A DNA stretch of 64,000 nt from positions 160,648 through 224,647 of the forward strand of contig JAKLIX010000005.1 of assembly GCA_022709385.1 (NCBI GenBank). The letters run 5' to 3'. The notes beneath the pieces are model-generated. The model saw only the letters and a list, made by a program, of their open reading frames with translations. It was not told the origin of the DNA and did no database searches. Position numbers and translations under genes: made by a program. The DNA is from Bacteroidota bacterium. Its GTDB lineage: Bacteria > Bacteroidota > Bacteroidia > Bacteroidales > CAIXZF01. This document shows, one piece after another, positions 50,492-59,980 of this stretch (its first letter is position 1; the number at the start of each line of letters is the position of its first letter).

Positions 50492-51049
50492 TTAAAATCC
50501 TTTTTTATATACATTTTCCTGGAATTGTTTCCGTAATTGGTTCAACTCCGTTAACATACTTGTATCAAACTGATAATCATCCACTTGTAATACGAACCCT
50601 CCTATCAGCCCCGGATCAGTTTCCTCCTGCAATATCACTTCGCAATGGAACCTGTCTTTCACCATGTCAATAACCTTCTCCCTGAGTGCGTCATTGAGCG
50701 GGAATGCCGAGCGAATCCGGGCCAGGCGGATATTCTTGTGTACAAGGTAGAGGTTGCCAAACTCATCCGTGACGGCCTCCAGGTGCATTTCCCGGCGGTT
50801 CATGGCCAGCAGCCGCATGAAAAGCAGGCTGCCTTCGGATACATGTTGGCCGAAAATTTCCCTGAGGACGGCGGCTTTCCTTACAGGACTGATCACCGGG
50901 TTCTGAAGCATCAGCCTGAGCTCCCGGCTCGACCTGATGGTTTGACGGATGGTCTGCATATCGGCATGGGCTTCTTCAAGGAAGTCCTTTTCCACCGAGA
51001 GGTCGAAAAATGCGCGTGCGTATCGGCTGCCAACCTTGGTATTCTTCAT
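50492..51049 (-). CDS. atpH: ATP synthase delta subunit
   Basis: Connects F1 to the peripheral stalk. The 185-residue protein has the N-terminal helical bundle ([15 protein letters not shown]) and C-terminal segment [21 protein letters not shown] with LNQLRKQF, typical of delta/OSCP. It lies 8 nt after atpF. Confidence 0.93.
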   Translation of the reverse strand: MKNTKVGSRYARAFFDLSVEKDFLEEAHADMQTIRQTIRSSRELRLMLQNPVISPVRKAAVLREIFGQHVSEGSLLFMRLLAMNRREMHLEAVTDEFGNLYLVHKNIRLARIRSAFPLNDALREKVIDMVKDRFHCEVILQEETDPGLIGGFVLQVDDYQFDTSMLTELNQLRKQFQENVYKKGF

Positions 51050-51057
51050 ACGGCCGC

Positions 51058-51552
51058 TCAGTTGATTTTAATATCCTTCATCAGGCGGCTGATGAACGCT
51101 TCCTGCCTGTGCTTGTCCGACAACTCCTCCCTGAGGATCTTTTCCGCAATTTCAATGGAAAGCTGGGCAAGTTGGTTTTGCAAATCCGTCATGGCTGCCA
51201 TTTTTTCAAACTCGATGCCGGCCCTGGCACTTTCCAGGATGCGTTCTGCTTCTTCCTTGGCACGCGATTTTGCGTCTTCCAGCATGGCCTCCCTCACCTT
51301 GCGTGCGTCACGCAGCAGGGCATCCCTTTCCTCCTTGGCCTCCCTGAGCAATTGTTCATTGCTGAACTTCAGGGCTTCCATTTCCTCGCGGGCTTTGTCG
51401 GCTGCATGAATGGCTGCATCGATATTGGCTTCGCGCTCATGCAGGGCCTTCATGATGGGCTTCCAGGCAAACTTCCGCAACAGGAACAGCACCAGCCCAA
51501 ACGACAGGGTCATCCAAAATATCAGCCCGATTCCGGGACTTACTAATTCCAT
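51058..51552 (-). CDS. atpF: ATP synthase b subunit
   Basis: Peripheral-stalk subunit of F0. The 164-residue protein has one N-terminal transmembrane helix (about 6-25, IGLIFWMTLSFGLVLFLLRK) followed by a long charged helix (about 28-155). Only one b gene is present, so a homodimer is expected. A gap of about 107 bp separates it from atpE; no feature beyond that is seen in the gap. Confidence 0.93.
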   Translation of the reverse strand: MELVSPGIGLIFWMTLSFGLVLFLLRKFAWKPIMKALHEREANIDAAIHAADKAREEMEALKFSNEQLLREAKEERDALLRDARKVREAMLEDAKSRAKEEAERILESARAGIEFEKMAAMTDLQNQLAQLSIEIAEKILREELSDKHRQEAFISRLMKDIKIN

Positions 51553-51659
51553 CGGTCGTCAGTATTATTGTTTTTCAAATGCGCCTGCATGTCAGTCATC
51601 CCGCAGAACTCCCACGCATGCAAGCCCTTAAACTGCAGAGGCTTCCCCTTCTTCCGGGC

Positions 51660-51938
<279 letters not shown>

Positions 51939-51949
51939 TTAATATTTAA

Positions 51950-53083
51950 TCAGTGTTTTGCTTCATGTGCCGCATGCCCGTGATCCTCCGTGGCCATCCC
52001 GAAATACAGGGCCGACAGGAGGGTGAACACGAAAGCCTGGATAAAGGCTACCAGCATTTCAAGCAGTGTCATAAATATGGCAAAGGCAATGCTGATGACA
52101 GATACTCCGTAACCGAGCCCTGCGCTGATATTGCCGAAAATAAAGATCAGGCTGATGAAGCCGAGCATGATGATGTGCCCGGCCGTGATGTTGGCAAAGA
52201 GACGGACCATCAATACAAAAGGCTTGGTGAACACCCCGATCAGTTCTACAAGCGGCATCAGCGGCACCGGTATTTTCAGCCACCATGGAACGCCGGGCGC
52301 ATTGACGATGTGCATCCAGTAAGCCCTGTTCCCGCTGAAGGTCGTGATCACAAAAGTGAACAGGGCCAACACCATGGTCACGGCAATATTCCCTGTAAGG
52401 TTGGCCCCGCCAGGAAAAAACGGGATCAGTCCCATCAGGTTGTTGAAAAAGATAAAGAAAAAAAGCGTCAGCAGGTAGGGCATATAACGCTCATACTTTG
52501 CAGGACCGATGGAAGGAAGGGCGATCTCATCACGGATAAACAGGATCAATGGCTCCAGCAGCGACTGCAGGCCACGGGGGGCTTCATCCCTGTTCTTCTG
52601 ATACCTTCTCGCAATGGAGATAAAAATGACCAGCAACAGAACCACACTGATAAACAGCGACAACACATTCCTGGTAACAGAGAAATCCAGCGGCAGGGAA
52701 GCGGCGGCATCCTCCTCAGCAAGTCCTTCCTTCGTCCTTACAATCTTTCCCTTATGCTCCCCTTCCGGGGAAATCATATAGCCCTTGTAAGCCTCATGCC
52801 CGTGATGGAACTTCGAGGACATAAAGACATCAAGTTTCCCTTCATGCCAGAGAATCACGGGCAGCGGAATACTCAGGTGGGTGTGGCCGATGCTCAGGAT
52901 ATGCCATTCGTGACTGTCAATGATGTGATCCACGATCATCCTGCCGGCATTGAATTCCTGCTGCTGACCTTCATGATGCGTATCCCCCGGTGAAGCGCTG
53001 ACATCCCTTGCCGAAACAAGGGTCAGTATCCCTGTCAGAATAAAGAAAAACGAATATAAGCCCCTGTGCTTCAAATTATTCAT
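51950..53083 (-). CDS. atpB: ATP synthase a subunit with N-terminal extension
   Basis: Stator channel subunit of F0. The 377-residue protein has an N-terminal signal-like helix and an extra domain (about 1-130, with EWHILSIGHTHLSIPLPVILWHEGKLDVFMSS), then the usual five to six helices with the essential Arg in VLMVRLFANITAGH. The extension is common in Bacteroidetes a subunits. It is the first gene of atpB-E-F-H-A-G. Confidence 0.94.
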   Translation of the reverse strand: MNNLKHRGLYSFFFILTGILTLVSARDVSASPGDTHHEGQQQEFNAGRMIVDHIIDSHEWHILSIGHTHLSIPLPVILWHEGKLDVFMSSKFHHGHEAYKGYMISPEGEHKGKIVRTKEGLAEEDAAASLPLDFSVTRNVLSLFISVVLLLVIFISIARRYQKNRDEAPRGLQSLLEPLILFIRDEIALPSIGPAKYERYMPYLLTLFFFIFFNNLMGLIPFFPGGANLTGNIAVTMVLALFTFVITTFSGNRAYWMHIVNAPGVPWWLKIPVPLMPLVELIGVFTKPFVLMVRLFANITAGHIIMLGFISLIFIFGNISAGLGYGVSVISIAFAIFMTLLEMLVAFIQAFVFTLLSALYFGMATEDHGHAAHEAKH

Positions 53084-53111
53084 TCGGCTGTGCCAATTAT
53101 TTTTCAGTGTG

Positions 53112-53119
53112 CAAAGTTA
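53112..53119 (-). promoter_or_regulatory. Candidate -7 box of the atp operon
   Basis: TAACTTTG on the minus strand, about 29 nt before the atpB start codon. No -33 TTG at normal spacing is seen. Confidence 0.4.
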
Positions 53120-53177
53120 ACAATTGCCGCTAAGTGAATGAAAAAAATCTTCATATCTTTAGCCCAAAATCCCCGGC

Positions 53178-53552
53178 GTGAGTACAAACAAACGAAACCG
53201 CCCTTTGTTGGCCCTCTTTGTCATTTTGCTGTTGGCCCTTACGGCAGCCTTGTGTTTCAGTAAAAGAGCAAGGGAAAGGGATGCGCTCGCCAGGATCAGC
53301 GAACTGCAGCATCACATGGATTCCCTGACCAAACTGCTGAACCAGGCCAGGTTCCGTATCGACAGCCTGAAATCCAACATCGAAGTTTCACTGGAAACCG
53401 CCAGAAAAATCGACAGGGAAGTCGACAGGCTCGGAACGGAATACAGGCTGCGTAAGGTGATCTCACGGGCAACCCTCGACAGCCTGGCCAGTCATACAGA
53501 AAGGAACCAGCAGGCCCTTGAATCCCTTCAGAAAGAATTACAAGCGCTCTAA
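53178..53552 (+). CDS. Small membrane-anchored coiled-coil protein
   Basis: Not a recognised family. The 124-residue product has a basic N-terminus, a single transmembrane helix (about 12-28, LLALFVILLLALTAALCF) and a long heptad-rich helix to the end (periplasmic by the positive-inside rule). The start codon is GTG. It is followed after 6 nt by a second coiled-coil protein and after another 6 nt by a large propeller protein, so the three are one operon. It may be an assembly or scaffold factor for the cargo downstream (inference). Confidence 0.6.
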   Translation: MSTNKRNRPLLALFVILLLALTAALCFSKRARERDALARISELQHHMDSLTKLLNQARFRIDSLKSNIEVSLETARKIDREVDRLGTEYRLRKVISRATLDSLASHTERNQQALESLQKELQAL

Positions 53553-53558
53553 ACTGAT

Positions 53559-54122
53559 ATGAAGAGATTGTCCCGAATACAAGGAATCCGGTTTGCCTGC
53601 CTGTTGATGATAATGGTGGCATCCCGGGCTTTATCCCAGCAGGAAAGACATTTTACCGACAGCAGCTGCCTTGTATCGGCACCGGCAGTAATGCTTATGG
53701 CCGGGGAAAAGATACTCATCGGCTGCGATACTGCCTGGATCATCAATAAAAACCGTTACCGTCTTTACGAGAAAGCCCGCAATTACCTGCTGAAGCTTGA
53801 TCCCGGTGAAGCGGGACAAACCATCGCCGGGTACGAAGCCGCCCTGAGCAATGCCGACCGTTTCGCCTTGGATATGCAGATGAAATACAAGCAGCTCTCG
53901 GGTGAGATGCAGGCCTTACAGGAGCAGAACAGGCAACTGGCAGAATCGCTGAGAAAAGACATTGAAACCGCTTCCGGCCTGGTCCGCCACTCGGATGAGG
54001 CACTGGAAAACCTGAAACAGGACTTCAAATCGAATCGACGAAAATACAAACTGCAACGGTGGATTTATGGCGGTGCAGGCCTGCTGGCAGGACTGGCCGC
54101 CGGCATGATCATCATGAAATAA
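53559..54122 (+). CDS. Exported coiled-coil protein with C-terminal membrane anchor
   Basis: Not a recognised family. The 187-residue product has a signal peptide (about 1-26), a globular start with two Cys (SSCLV and IGCDT), a coiled-coil stretch (about 85-155) and a Gly-rich C-terminal transmembrane helix (YGGAGLLAGLAAGMII). Second gene of the three-gene operon. Confidence 0.6.
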   Translation: MKRLSRIQGIRFACLLMIMVASRALSQQERHFTDSSCLVSAPAVMLMAGEKILIGCDTAWIINKNRYRLYEKARNYLLKLDPGEAGQTIAGYEAALSNADRFALDMQMKYKQLSGEMQALQEQNRQLAESLRKDIETASGLVRHSDEALENLKQDFKSNRRKYKLQRWIYGGAGLLAGLAAGMIIMK

Positions 54123-54128
54123 GAGATT

Positions 54129-56897
54129 ATGAGACGAATTACATTATTTTCCCTGTCAGGAGCCCTGCTGCTCATCACAAGCATCCTGATCCTCAGGACA
54201 GGGGATAAGGAACGAAGAGCCCAAAGGGAACGAAGGCTGTATGAAAAGTCCCTGCTTGCCATGCTCGATACTTCTGAACTGAAGCTGGCCGCCGAAAAGC
54301 GATTTGCCGCCAAAGGGAAAAAGCTGAAGCTGGGTTTTCCCCAGCAGCAAGCCCTGCAGGATTTCTTCCTTACCCTCGATCCGGCCCTCGGCCGGGTTCC
54401 GAAAGAAAGACTGCTGACGGCCTGGAAATACGGCAACTCACTTGCACACAGCAAAACGGATCCCCTGAGCAATGTGGTCAGCTGGACGAATGTGCCTTCC
54501 GACATGGGCGGACGCATGCGGGCAGTGCAGTGGGATCCCGGAGACCCCCTTGAGAAGAAGGCCTGGGCCGGCTCGGTGACGGGAGGCCTCTGGTTCAATA
54601 ACGATGTCACCAATCCCTCCAGTCCCTGGATAGCCGTGGACGACTTCTGGAGCGGGCTCTCGGTGGCCTGTATCGCTTTCGACCCGCAAAACAGCCAGGT
54701 CATGTACGTGGGAACAGGCGAAGCGCCCACCGCCATCATCACCTATCGCGAATCCTGCGGCCTCGGTGTGGGTATCCTGAAATCCACCGACGGCGGCCTG
54801 ACCTGGAACCTCCTGCCTTCCACCGCCCAGTTCGCCTTCGTCAATGATATCCTGGTGCGGAATGAAAACGGCAACAGCGTGGTTTACGCAGGAGTGGTCT
54901 CAGGTAAATACATGGGTGCCGCCCATGCCAGTATGCCATCCGACGGGCTTTACCGCTCCGCCGACGGCGGTGTAAGCTGGACCCAGGTGCTACCAAACAT
55001 CACGGGCGAAACCAAAGCATGGCCGGTGTCGGATATCGACATGAACAGCAACGGCAGGATCTTTGTCGGCACCTCACGCAACCTCGACGGCAAGGGCGGC
55101 GCCAGCATCCTTTACTCCGATGCGGGTACGGCAGGAACATGGACAGTATTTGACAACTACCTGCTCAGCATCCCTGCCCAGCCCGATTTCTACCTGCCCG
55201 GCAGGGTGATGGTGGCCTGTGCCCCTTCCAATCCATCCACGGTTTACGCCATCATCAGCGCCGGAAATATCCAGGGATGGGAAGTGTACAACGGCCTGTA
55301 TTTCCTCAGAAGCACCAACCAGGGGGTATCCTGGACCGCCATGTCGATCCCGCCCGACTACAACAACAGGAACTGGGCCAACCTGGCCTGGCATGCGTTC
55401 ACCATCGGCGTCGACCAGAATAATCCGTCAACCGTATGGATCGGTGGGCTCGACCTGAACCGCAGCACCAACGGCGGCCAAAGCTGGACAAAAATGACCG
55501 ACTGGGCCCTGATGTACCAGGGCGGTGGTCCCGATTATGTGCATGCCGACCTGCATGCCGTGGTGTACAAACCCGGCAGCTCACAGGAAATCCTCTTCGG
55601 AACCGATGGCGGGATATTCTATACCGCTAGCGGTGGAACCGCCTCTCCCGTCTTCCAGGAAATGTCACAGAACCTTTCCACCCTGCAGTTTTACACCTGC
55701 GCCCTCACACCCCAGCCGGGTTCCGACATGATGGCAGGCGGACTGCAGGACAACGGCTGCCTGTGGTATACCGGAAATGACCTGAGCCTGAACGACATGG
55801 TCAGCGGTGGTGACGGCGCATACTGCTTTTTCGACCAGGATGATCCCGGCCTGCTAATCACTTCAATTTATTATAATACCTATTACATCTTTAATAACGG
55901 CAGTTTCCTCAATTATGTGGATGCATACCAGAGCGGTTATTTCATCAACCCGGCTGATTATGATTACCGCTTCAACACCCTGTATGCCAACGCCGGTCCC
56001 ATGTACGGCAGCGGCAGCCAGGACCGCCTGCTGCGCATCCAGGATATCGACGGCATGGCCAACGGACAATTCCTGAATCTGGGTACAGCGACCACAGTAC
56101 CGTTCACGCATATCAAAGTGTCACCCAACTCCACACTGAACAACATCAGGGTGTTTGCCGGCTCCATGTCCGGACGGCTCTTCAGGATCAGCAATGCCCA
56201 GGCTACGCCCCAGGTTACGGAAATCGGAAGCCCGTCCTTCCCCACGGCAACAATCTCTTGTGTAGCTGTGGGAGGTTCGGACGACACCCTTCTGGTAAGC
56301 TTCTCCAATTACGGCGTAGCCTCGGTATGGAGAACCTTCGACGGAGGACAGAACTGGCAGAATGCAGAGGGGAACCTGCCTGACATGCCCGTCCGCTGGG
56401 CGGTCTTTCACCCCCAGAACCGCCAGCAGGTTCTTTTGGCTACGGAGCTCGGCGTATGGAGCACCTCCAATCTTTTCTCCGGCAATGTATGGTGGACCCC
56501 TGCCAGCCAGGGACTCGCCAATGTGCGGGTGGATATGCTGCAGCTCAGGAATTCCGATAAAAGAGTCAGCGCCGCCACCCACGGCAGGGGACTGTTTCTC
56601 GGGACCTACCTGCTCGATCCGGCTTCCGGCCTGCAGGAACAGCCCGGCAGCAATCAGCAGATCACCCTCCGGCCAAACCCCTCGAGCGGCCTTGTCACTC
56701 TCGACAATCCCTTTAGCGGAGACATTGAACTCAGCATCTCCTCCCTCAGCGGAGCTATCCTGCACAGGGAGAAAAGGCCGAATGCCATAGCGGGCCCGCT
56801 TTCCGTCGATCTTACCCGCCTCCCTCCCGGCACCTGCCTGCTCACCCTCCGCCACGGCCCCCACCAACGCAGCTCAAAACTGCTGCTCTGCCCATAA
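54129..56897 (+). CDS. T9SS-exported sortilin/BNR-type beta-propeller protein
   Basis: A 922-residue exported protein. It has an N-terminal hydrophobic helix (about 5-22), a charged linker, then a large propeller (about 115-830) with S-T/A-D-G-G-x-x-W repeats (KSTDGGLTW, RSADGGVSW, RSTNQGVSW, RSTNGGQSW, RTFDGGQNW) as in VPS10/sortilin domains. A T9SS sorting tail (LRPNPSSGLVTLDNPF onward) ends it. Relatives are surface glycosidases or binding proteins; no catalytic residue is recognised. It is the last GC-rich core gene, and the octamer repeat starts right after its stop. Confidence 0.85.
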   Translation: MRRITLFSLSGALLLITSILILRTGDKERRAQRERRLYEKSLLAMLDTSELKLAAEKRFAAKGKKLKLGFPQQQALQDFFLTLDPALGRVPKERLLTAWKYGNSLAHSKTDPLSNVVSWTNVPSDMGGRMRAVQWDPGDPLEKKAWAGSVTGGLWFNNDVTNPSSPWIAVDDFWSGLSVACIAFDPQNSQVMYVGTGEAPTAIITYRESCGLGVGILKSTDGGLTWNLLPSTAQFAFVNDILVRNENGNSVVYAGVVSGKYMGAAHASMPSDGLYRSADGGVSWTQVLPNITGETKAWPVSDIDMNSNGRIFVGTSRNLDGKGGASILYSDAGTAGTWTVFDNYLLSIPAQPDFYLPGRVMVACAPSNPSTVYAIISAGNIQGWEVYNGLYFLRSTNQGVSWTAMSIPPDYNNRNWANLAWHAFTIGVDQNNPSTVWIGGLDLNRSTNGGQSWTKMTDWALMYQGGGPDYVHADLHAVVYKPGSSQEILFGTDGGIFYTASGGTASPVFQEMSQNLSTLQFYTCALTPQPGSDMMAGGLQDNGCLWYTGNDLSLNDMVSGGDGAYCFFDQDDPGLLITSIYYNTYYIFNNGSFLNYVDAYQSGYFINPADYDYRFNTLYANAGPMYGSGSQDRLLRIQDIDGMANGQFLNLGTATTVPFTHIKVSPNSTLNNIRVFAGSMSGRLFRISNAQATPQVTEIGSPSFPTATISCVAVGGSDDTLLVSFSNYGVASVWRTFDGGQNWQNAEGNLPDMPVRWAVFHPQNRQQVLLATELGVWSTSNLFSGNVWWTPASQGLANVRVDMLQLRNSDKRVSAATHGRGLFLGTYLLDPASGLQEQPGSNQQITLRPNPSSGLVTLDNPFSGDIELSISSLSGAILHREKRPNAIAGPLSVDLTRLPPGTCLLTLRHGPHQRSSKLLLCP

Positions 56898-57060
56898 CAT
56901 TCCGTCATTCCTGCATTCCTGCACTCCCGCATTCTTGCATTCTGGCATTCTTGCATTCACGCATTATCCCTACCGCACTCCCACATTCTTGCATTCTTGC
57001 ATTCTGGCACTCCCGCATTCACATTCCCGCCCTCCCGCATTCTTGCATTCCTGCATTCCG
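56898..57060. repeat. Degenerate octamer tandem repeat CATTCNNG
   Basis: About 19-20 successive units such as CATTCCTG, CATTCTTG, CATTCTGG and CACTCCCG, nearly in 8-bp register, begin immediately after the TAA of the propeller gene. One or two units are shortened. The tract lies at the junction between GC-rich core and AT-rich island. Confidence 0.85.
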
Positions 57061-57375
57061 GGCCTCGCCTTCTAAGCCCAATAATCCTTGCCGGACCTCA
57101 CCACACGCATTCACGACCATTCATTTCATTGTTCCCTTGTCAACACATCAAAAAACATTATTTTTGTATTCTTCGCCAGGAACTTGTTTACATGACATCC
57201 ATCTTAACTTTCGTATATTTCAGATAATGGATGCTTTCAGGAAGTCTGGTATAAGCAAGATAAACGAATGTTTGCGGGTATGGGCATGTTACCGCCAAGT
57301 GTAAAAAGACAGAAACGATAGGACAAATGAACTTAAAATTTTAAATTTACGACTTAAATAAAGGATTAAAATATA
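57061..57375 (+). other. Gap between octamer repeat and methyltransferase
   Basis: 315 bases without a convincing gene. GC-rich up to about 57115, then distinctly AT-rich. It contains the promoter listed separately; nothing else recognised. Confidence 0.5.
57137..57166 (+). promoter_or_regulatory. Promoter reading into the restriction-modification-like operon
   Basis: TTG, 19 nt, TATTTTTG, a full match to the Bacteroidetes pattern. It would give a leader of about 200 nt before the methyltransferase; a second weaker box, TAAATTTA at 57342-57349, lies nearer. Confidence 0.5.
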
Positions 57376-58488
57376 ATGGCAAAAAGAGATTTACTTAAAG
57401 CAAAAGAAGATAAGAATGATGAGTTTTACACTCAGCTTTCAGATATTGAGAAAGAACTTCGACATTATAAAGACCAATTCAAAAACAAAGTTGTTTATTG
57501 CAACGCAGACGACCCTTTCGAGAGTAATTTCTTTAAATATTTTGCTTCTAATTTTAACTTGCTTCAACTAAAAAAACTTATAGCAACAAGTTATGCAGGT
57601 TCGCCAATTGCTGGCAAACAACTTTCATTTTTTGACATTGAAGGTGTTAAAAATGAAACACAGAAAGAGCCAATGAAAATTGAAATCAATGAAGTAAAAG
57701 ATTTTAATAATGACGGAGCAATAGACATAGCTGATGTTGAACATCTTTTAAGACACGATAAAAATTCTGTTACTCCACTTAAAGGAAGTGGCGACTTTAG
57801 AAGCCATGAATGTATTGAAATTATTAAAGAAGCTGACATAATTACCACAAATCCACCATTTTCATTATTTCGAGAATATGTTGCCCAATTAGAAGAATAC
57901 AATAAAGATTTTATCATAATCGGAAATACAAATGCAATTACTTACAAAGAGATTTTTAAACTAATTAAAGATGATAAACTTAGAACTGGTTATACAAATT
58001 TTAATGTAGGTATGTTTTTCGTTGTTCCAGACCATTGGAAAAAATTTCACCATATTGACGATAATGGAAAAAAAATAGCACGTGTTTCAACTTCTTGTTG
58101 GTTTACAAATATGGAAGTAAAAAAACACAAAGATGATTTAATCCTTTATAAAACTTACCAAGGAAATGAAAAAGAATATCCAAATTATGAAAACTTTAAT
58201 GGTATAGAAGTTTCACAAGTTGCGAATATTCCAATGGATTATAAAGGTGCAATGGGTGTACCAATAACCTTTGTTGATAAATTTAATCCAAATCAGTTTG
58301 AGATTTTAGGTTTAGGTATTTCAAATTCAGGAATTGAAATTGGGGTTAAACCATACAAACCCGAACATAAAAAGTATAGGAAAGAAATACAAGAAAGGGG
58401 TGCTGTTGATGGTGATTTATATATGATGATAGATGGTGTAGTTACAGTACCATACGCAAGAATACTAATTAAGAATAAAAAAATATGA
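57376..58488 (+). CDS. EcoRI-family adenine-specific DNA methyltransferase
   Basis: A 370-residue N6-adenine methyltransferase. The N-terminal hallmark DEFYTQLSDIEKELRHYKDQF and VVYCNADDPFESNF, and the catalytic NPPF (159-162) in IITTNPPFSLF, match the M.EcoRI family, which methylates GAATTC-like sites. The protein is longer than M.EcoRI (326 residues), with an extra segment at about 85-135. Its stop overlaps the start of a DUF262-HNH gene by four bases (ATGA). The DNA is AT-rich, unlike the core genome, a sign of transfer. Specificity cannot be read from sequence. Confidence 0.9.
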   Translation: MAKRDLLKAKEDKNDEFYTQLSDIEKELRHYKDQFKNKVVYCNADDPFESNFFKYFASNFNLLQLKKLIATSYAGSPIAGKQLSFFDIEGVKNETQKEPMKIEINEVKDFNNDGAIDIADVEHLLRHDKNSVTPLKGSGDFRSHECIEIIKEADIITTNPPFSLFREYVAQLEEYNKDFIIIGNTNAITYKEIFKLIKDDKLRTGYTNFNVGMFFVVPDHWKKFHHIDDNGKKIARVSTSCWFTNMEVKKHKDDLILYKTYQGNEKEYPNYENFNGIEVSQVANIPMDYKGAMGVPITFVDKFNPNQFEILGLGISNSGIEIGVKPYKPEHKKYRKEIQERGAVDGDLYMMIDGVVTVPYARILIKNKKI

Positions 58489-59561
58489 ACATAGAGCTTA
58501 AAGAAATTAAAGTCCGCGACCTCACAAACGGTTACAAAGACAACGCAGAAGATGGTGTTATAGGTTATCAGGGTAAATTAGACATTCGTCCACCTTACCA
58601 AAGAGAGTTTGTTTATGGTGATAAAGAACGAAATGCTGTAATAAACACTGTTCAAAAAGGTTTTCCTCTAAATGTTATGTATTGGGCTGTTCGTGATGAT
58701 GGTAATTTTGAAATAATTGACGGTCAGCAACGAACAATTTCTCTTTGCCAGTATGTAAATAATGACTTTTCAATAAATGGTTTGGCATTTCATAATTTAC
58801 CAAAAGACAAACAAGAACAAATATTAGACTATACCCTAATGGTTTATTTCTGTTCTGGAACAGACAGCGAAAAGTTAGATTGGTTTCAAACCATCAACAT
58901 AGCAGGTAAAGAACTTACAAATCAAGAATTAAGAAATGCAGTTTATTCTGGTTCATGGGTTACAGATGCTAAAAGATACTTTTCAAAAAATAGTCGCCCA
59001 AAAATTGGAGATGATTACTTGAGCGGTTCAGCAAATCGCCAAGAATACTTAGAAACAGCTATCAATTGGATTTCCAACGGACAAATAAAGGAATATATGT
59101 CCGAACATCAGCACGACCCGACAGCAATTGATTTATGGAATTATTTTCAAAGTGTTATAAATTGGGTGAAAGCTGTTTTTCCTAAATATCGTAGAGAAAT
59201 GAAAGGTATTGAATGGGGTTTTCTATACAATGACTTCAAAGACCAAAAATATGACCCAAAGATACTTGAACAAGAAGTATCTAAACTCATGGAAGATGAT
59301 GATGTTGGCAATAAAAAAGGCATTTATATTTTTGTTTTAACTCGCAAAGAAAAGTTCTTAAATATTCGAGCGTTCAGTCCAAATCAGAAAAGAGAAGCAT
59401 ACGAAAGACAAAAAGGAATTTGTCCTGTCTGTAAAGAGCATTTTGAAATTGAACAAATGGAAGGAGACCATATAACACCTTGGCACGAAGGCGGTAAGAC
59501 AAGTGCCGAGAATTGCCAAATGTTATGCAAAGAAGACAACAGAAGAAAATCAGGAAAATAA
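58485..59561 (+). CDS. DUF262-HNH endonuclease (restriction-like partner of the methyltransferase)
   Basis: A 358-residue protein. An N-terminal DUF262 (GmrS/ParB-like) domain has PPYQREFVYGDKERNAVI and the DGQQR motif (79-83), which hydrolyses NTP in relatives. A C-terminal HNH nuclease (313-347) has CPVC, DH, N and C (Cys313/316, Asp328-His329, Asn342, Cys347). Known of the family: DUF262 nucleases such as GmrSD, BrxU and SspE cleave modified DNA or use NTP to choose targets. Overlap with an EcoRI-type methyltransferase suggests a restriction-modification pair, but without the DUF1524 nuclease of GmrD/SspE. It bears no resemblance to the EcoRI endonuclease. Confidence 0.82.
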   Translation: MNIELKEIKVRDLTNGYKDNAEDGVIGYQGKLDIRPPYQREFVYGDKERNAVINTVQKGFPLNVMYWAVRDDGNFEIIDGQQRTISLCQYVNNDFSINGLAFHNLPKDKQEQILDYTLMVYFCSGTDSEKLDWFQTINIAGKELTNQELRNAVYSGSWVTDAKRYFSKNSRPKIGDDYLSGSANRQEYLETAINWISNGQIKEYMSEHQHDPTAIDLWNYFQSVINWVKAVFPKYRREMKGIEWGFLYNDFKDQKYDPKILEQEVSKLMEDDDVGNKKGIYIFVLTRKEKFLNIRAFSPNQKREAYERQKGICPVCKEHFEIEQMEGDHITPWHEGGKTSAENCQMLCKEDNRRKSGK

Positions 59562-59580
59562 TAATTTAAAACATACAGTT

Positions 59581-59802
59581 ATGCAAACAAAAAAAGAATG
59601 GATTACAGTTGAATTAAATAAAAATTCAGGTCATAATATGGTAGAGCTGTTGACTAACTCTTCAAAATTCCTTAAATATTATTCAGACCTATTGACTGAG
59701 TATAATGAGAGAAAAGACTATTATATTAAAAATGGTTATCAAATTATACAAGACGAACCTGATAAATTTAAGTTTGTTGCTGAAAAAACGTTTAATGTTT
59801 AA
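59581..59802 (+). CDS. Small protein downstream of the nuclease
   Basis: A 73-residue soluble protein, start MQTKKEWITVEL, 19 nt after the nuclease stop and in the same direction. Predicted alpha/beta with a helix rich in Tyr/Lys (FLKYYSDLLTEYNERKDYYIK). Not recognised. Position suggests a third component of the system: controller, immunity or accessory factor (inference). Confidence 0.55.
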   Translation: MQTKKEWITVELNKNSGHNMVELLTNSSKFLKYYSDLLTEYNERKDYYIKNGYQIIQDEPDKFKFVAEKTFNV

Positions 59803-59826
59803 TGAAAGTAATGAACACCAGGCGGT

Positions 59827-59954
59827 AACAAAGGCTATATGCAATAAGGGTTTCAGTGGTAATTCAAGCGTTCTTCCCCGCATAAAATTTAGTGTCGGTG
59901 GACAGGTAAGTAGCCCGCAATCCCTTACTGCATATAGCCTCAGCCGTTAGTGGC
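59827..59954. repeat. attC-like palindrome 1
   Basis: An 18-bp arm (59833-59850, GGCTATATGCAATAAGGG) pairs with 59922-59939 with one mismatch. It is bracketed by TAAC on the left and GTTAGTGGC on the right, the layout of an integron cassette recombination site. The outer motifs deviate from the strict GTTRRRY consensus. Confidence 0.5.
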
Positions 59955-59980
59955 AATTAGGCCAGTGAAACCAGACAAAC

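Noticed and set aside
56654..56956. Minus-strand protein made of MQECQNARM-type repeats
   Set aside because: It is the translation of the CATTCNNG octamer tract and the antisense of the propeller gene.
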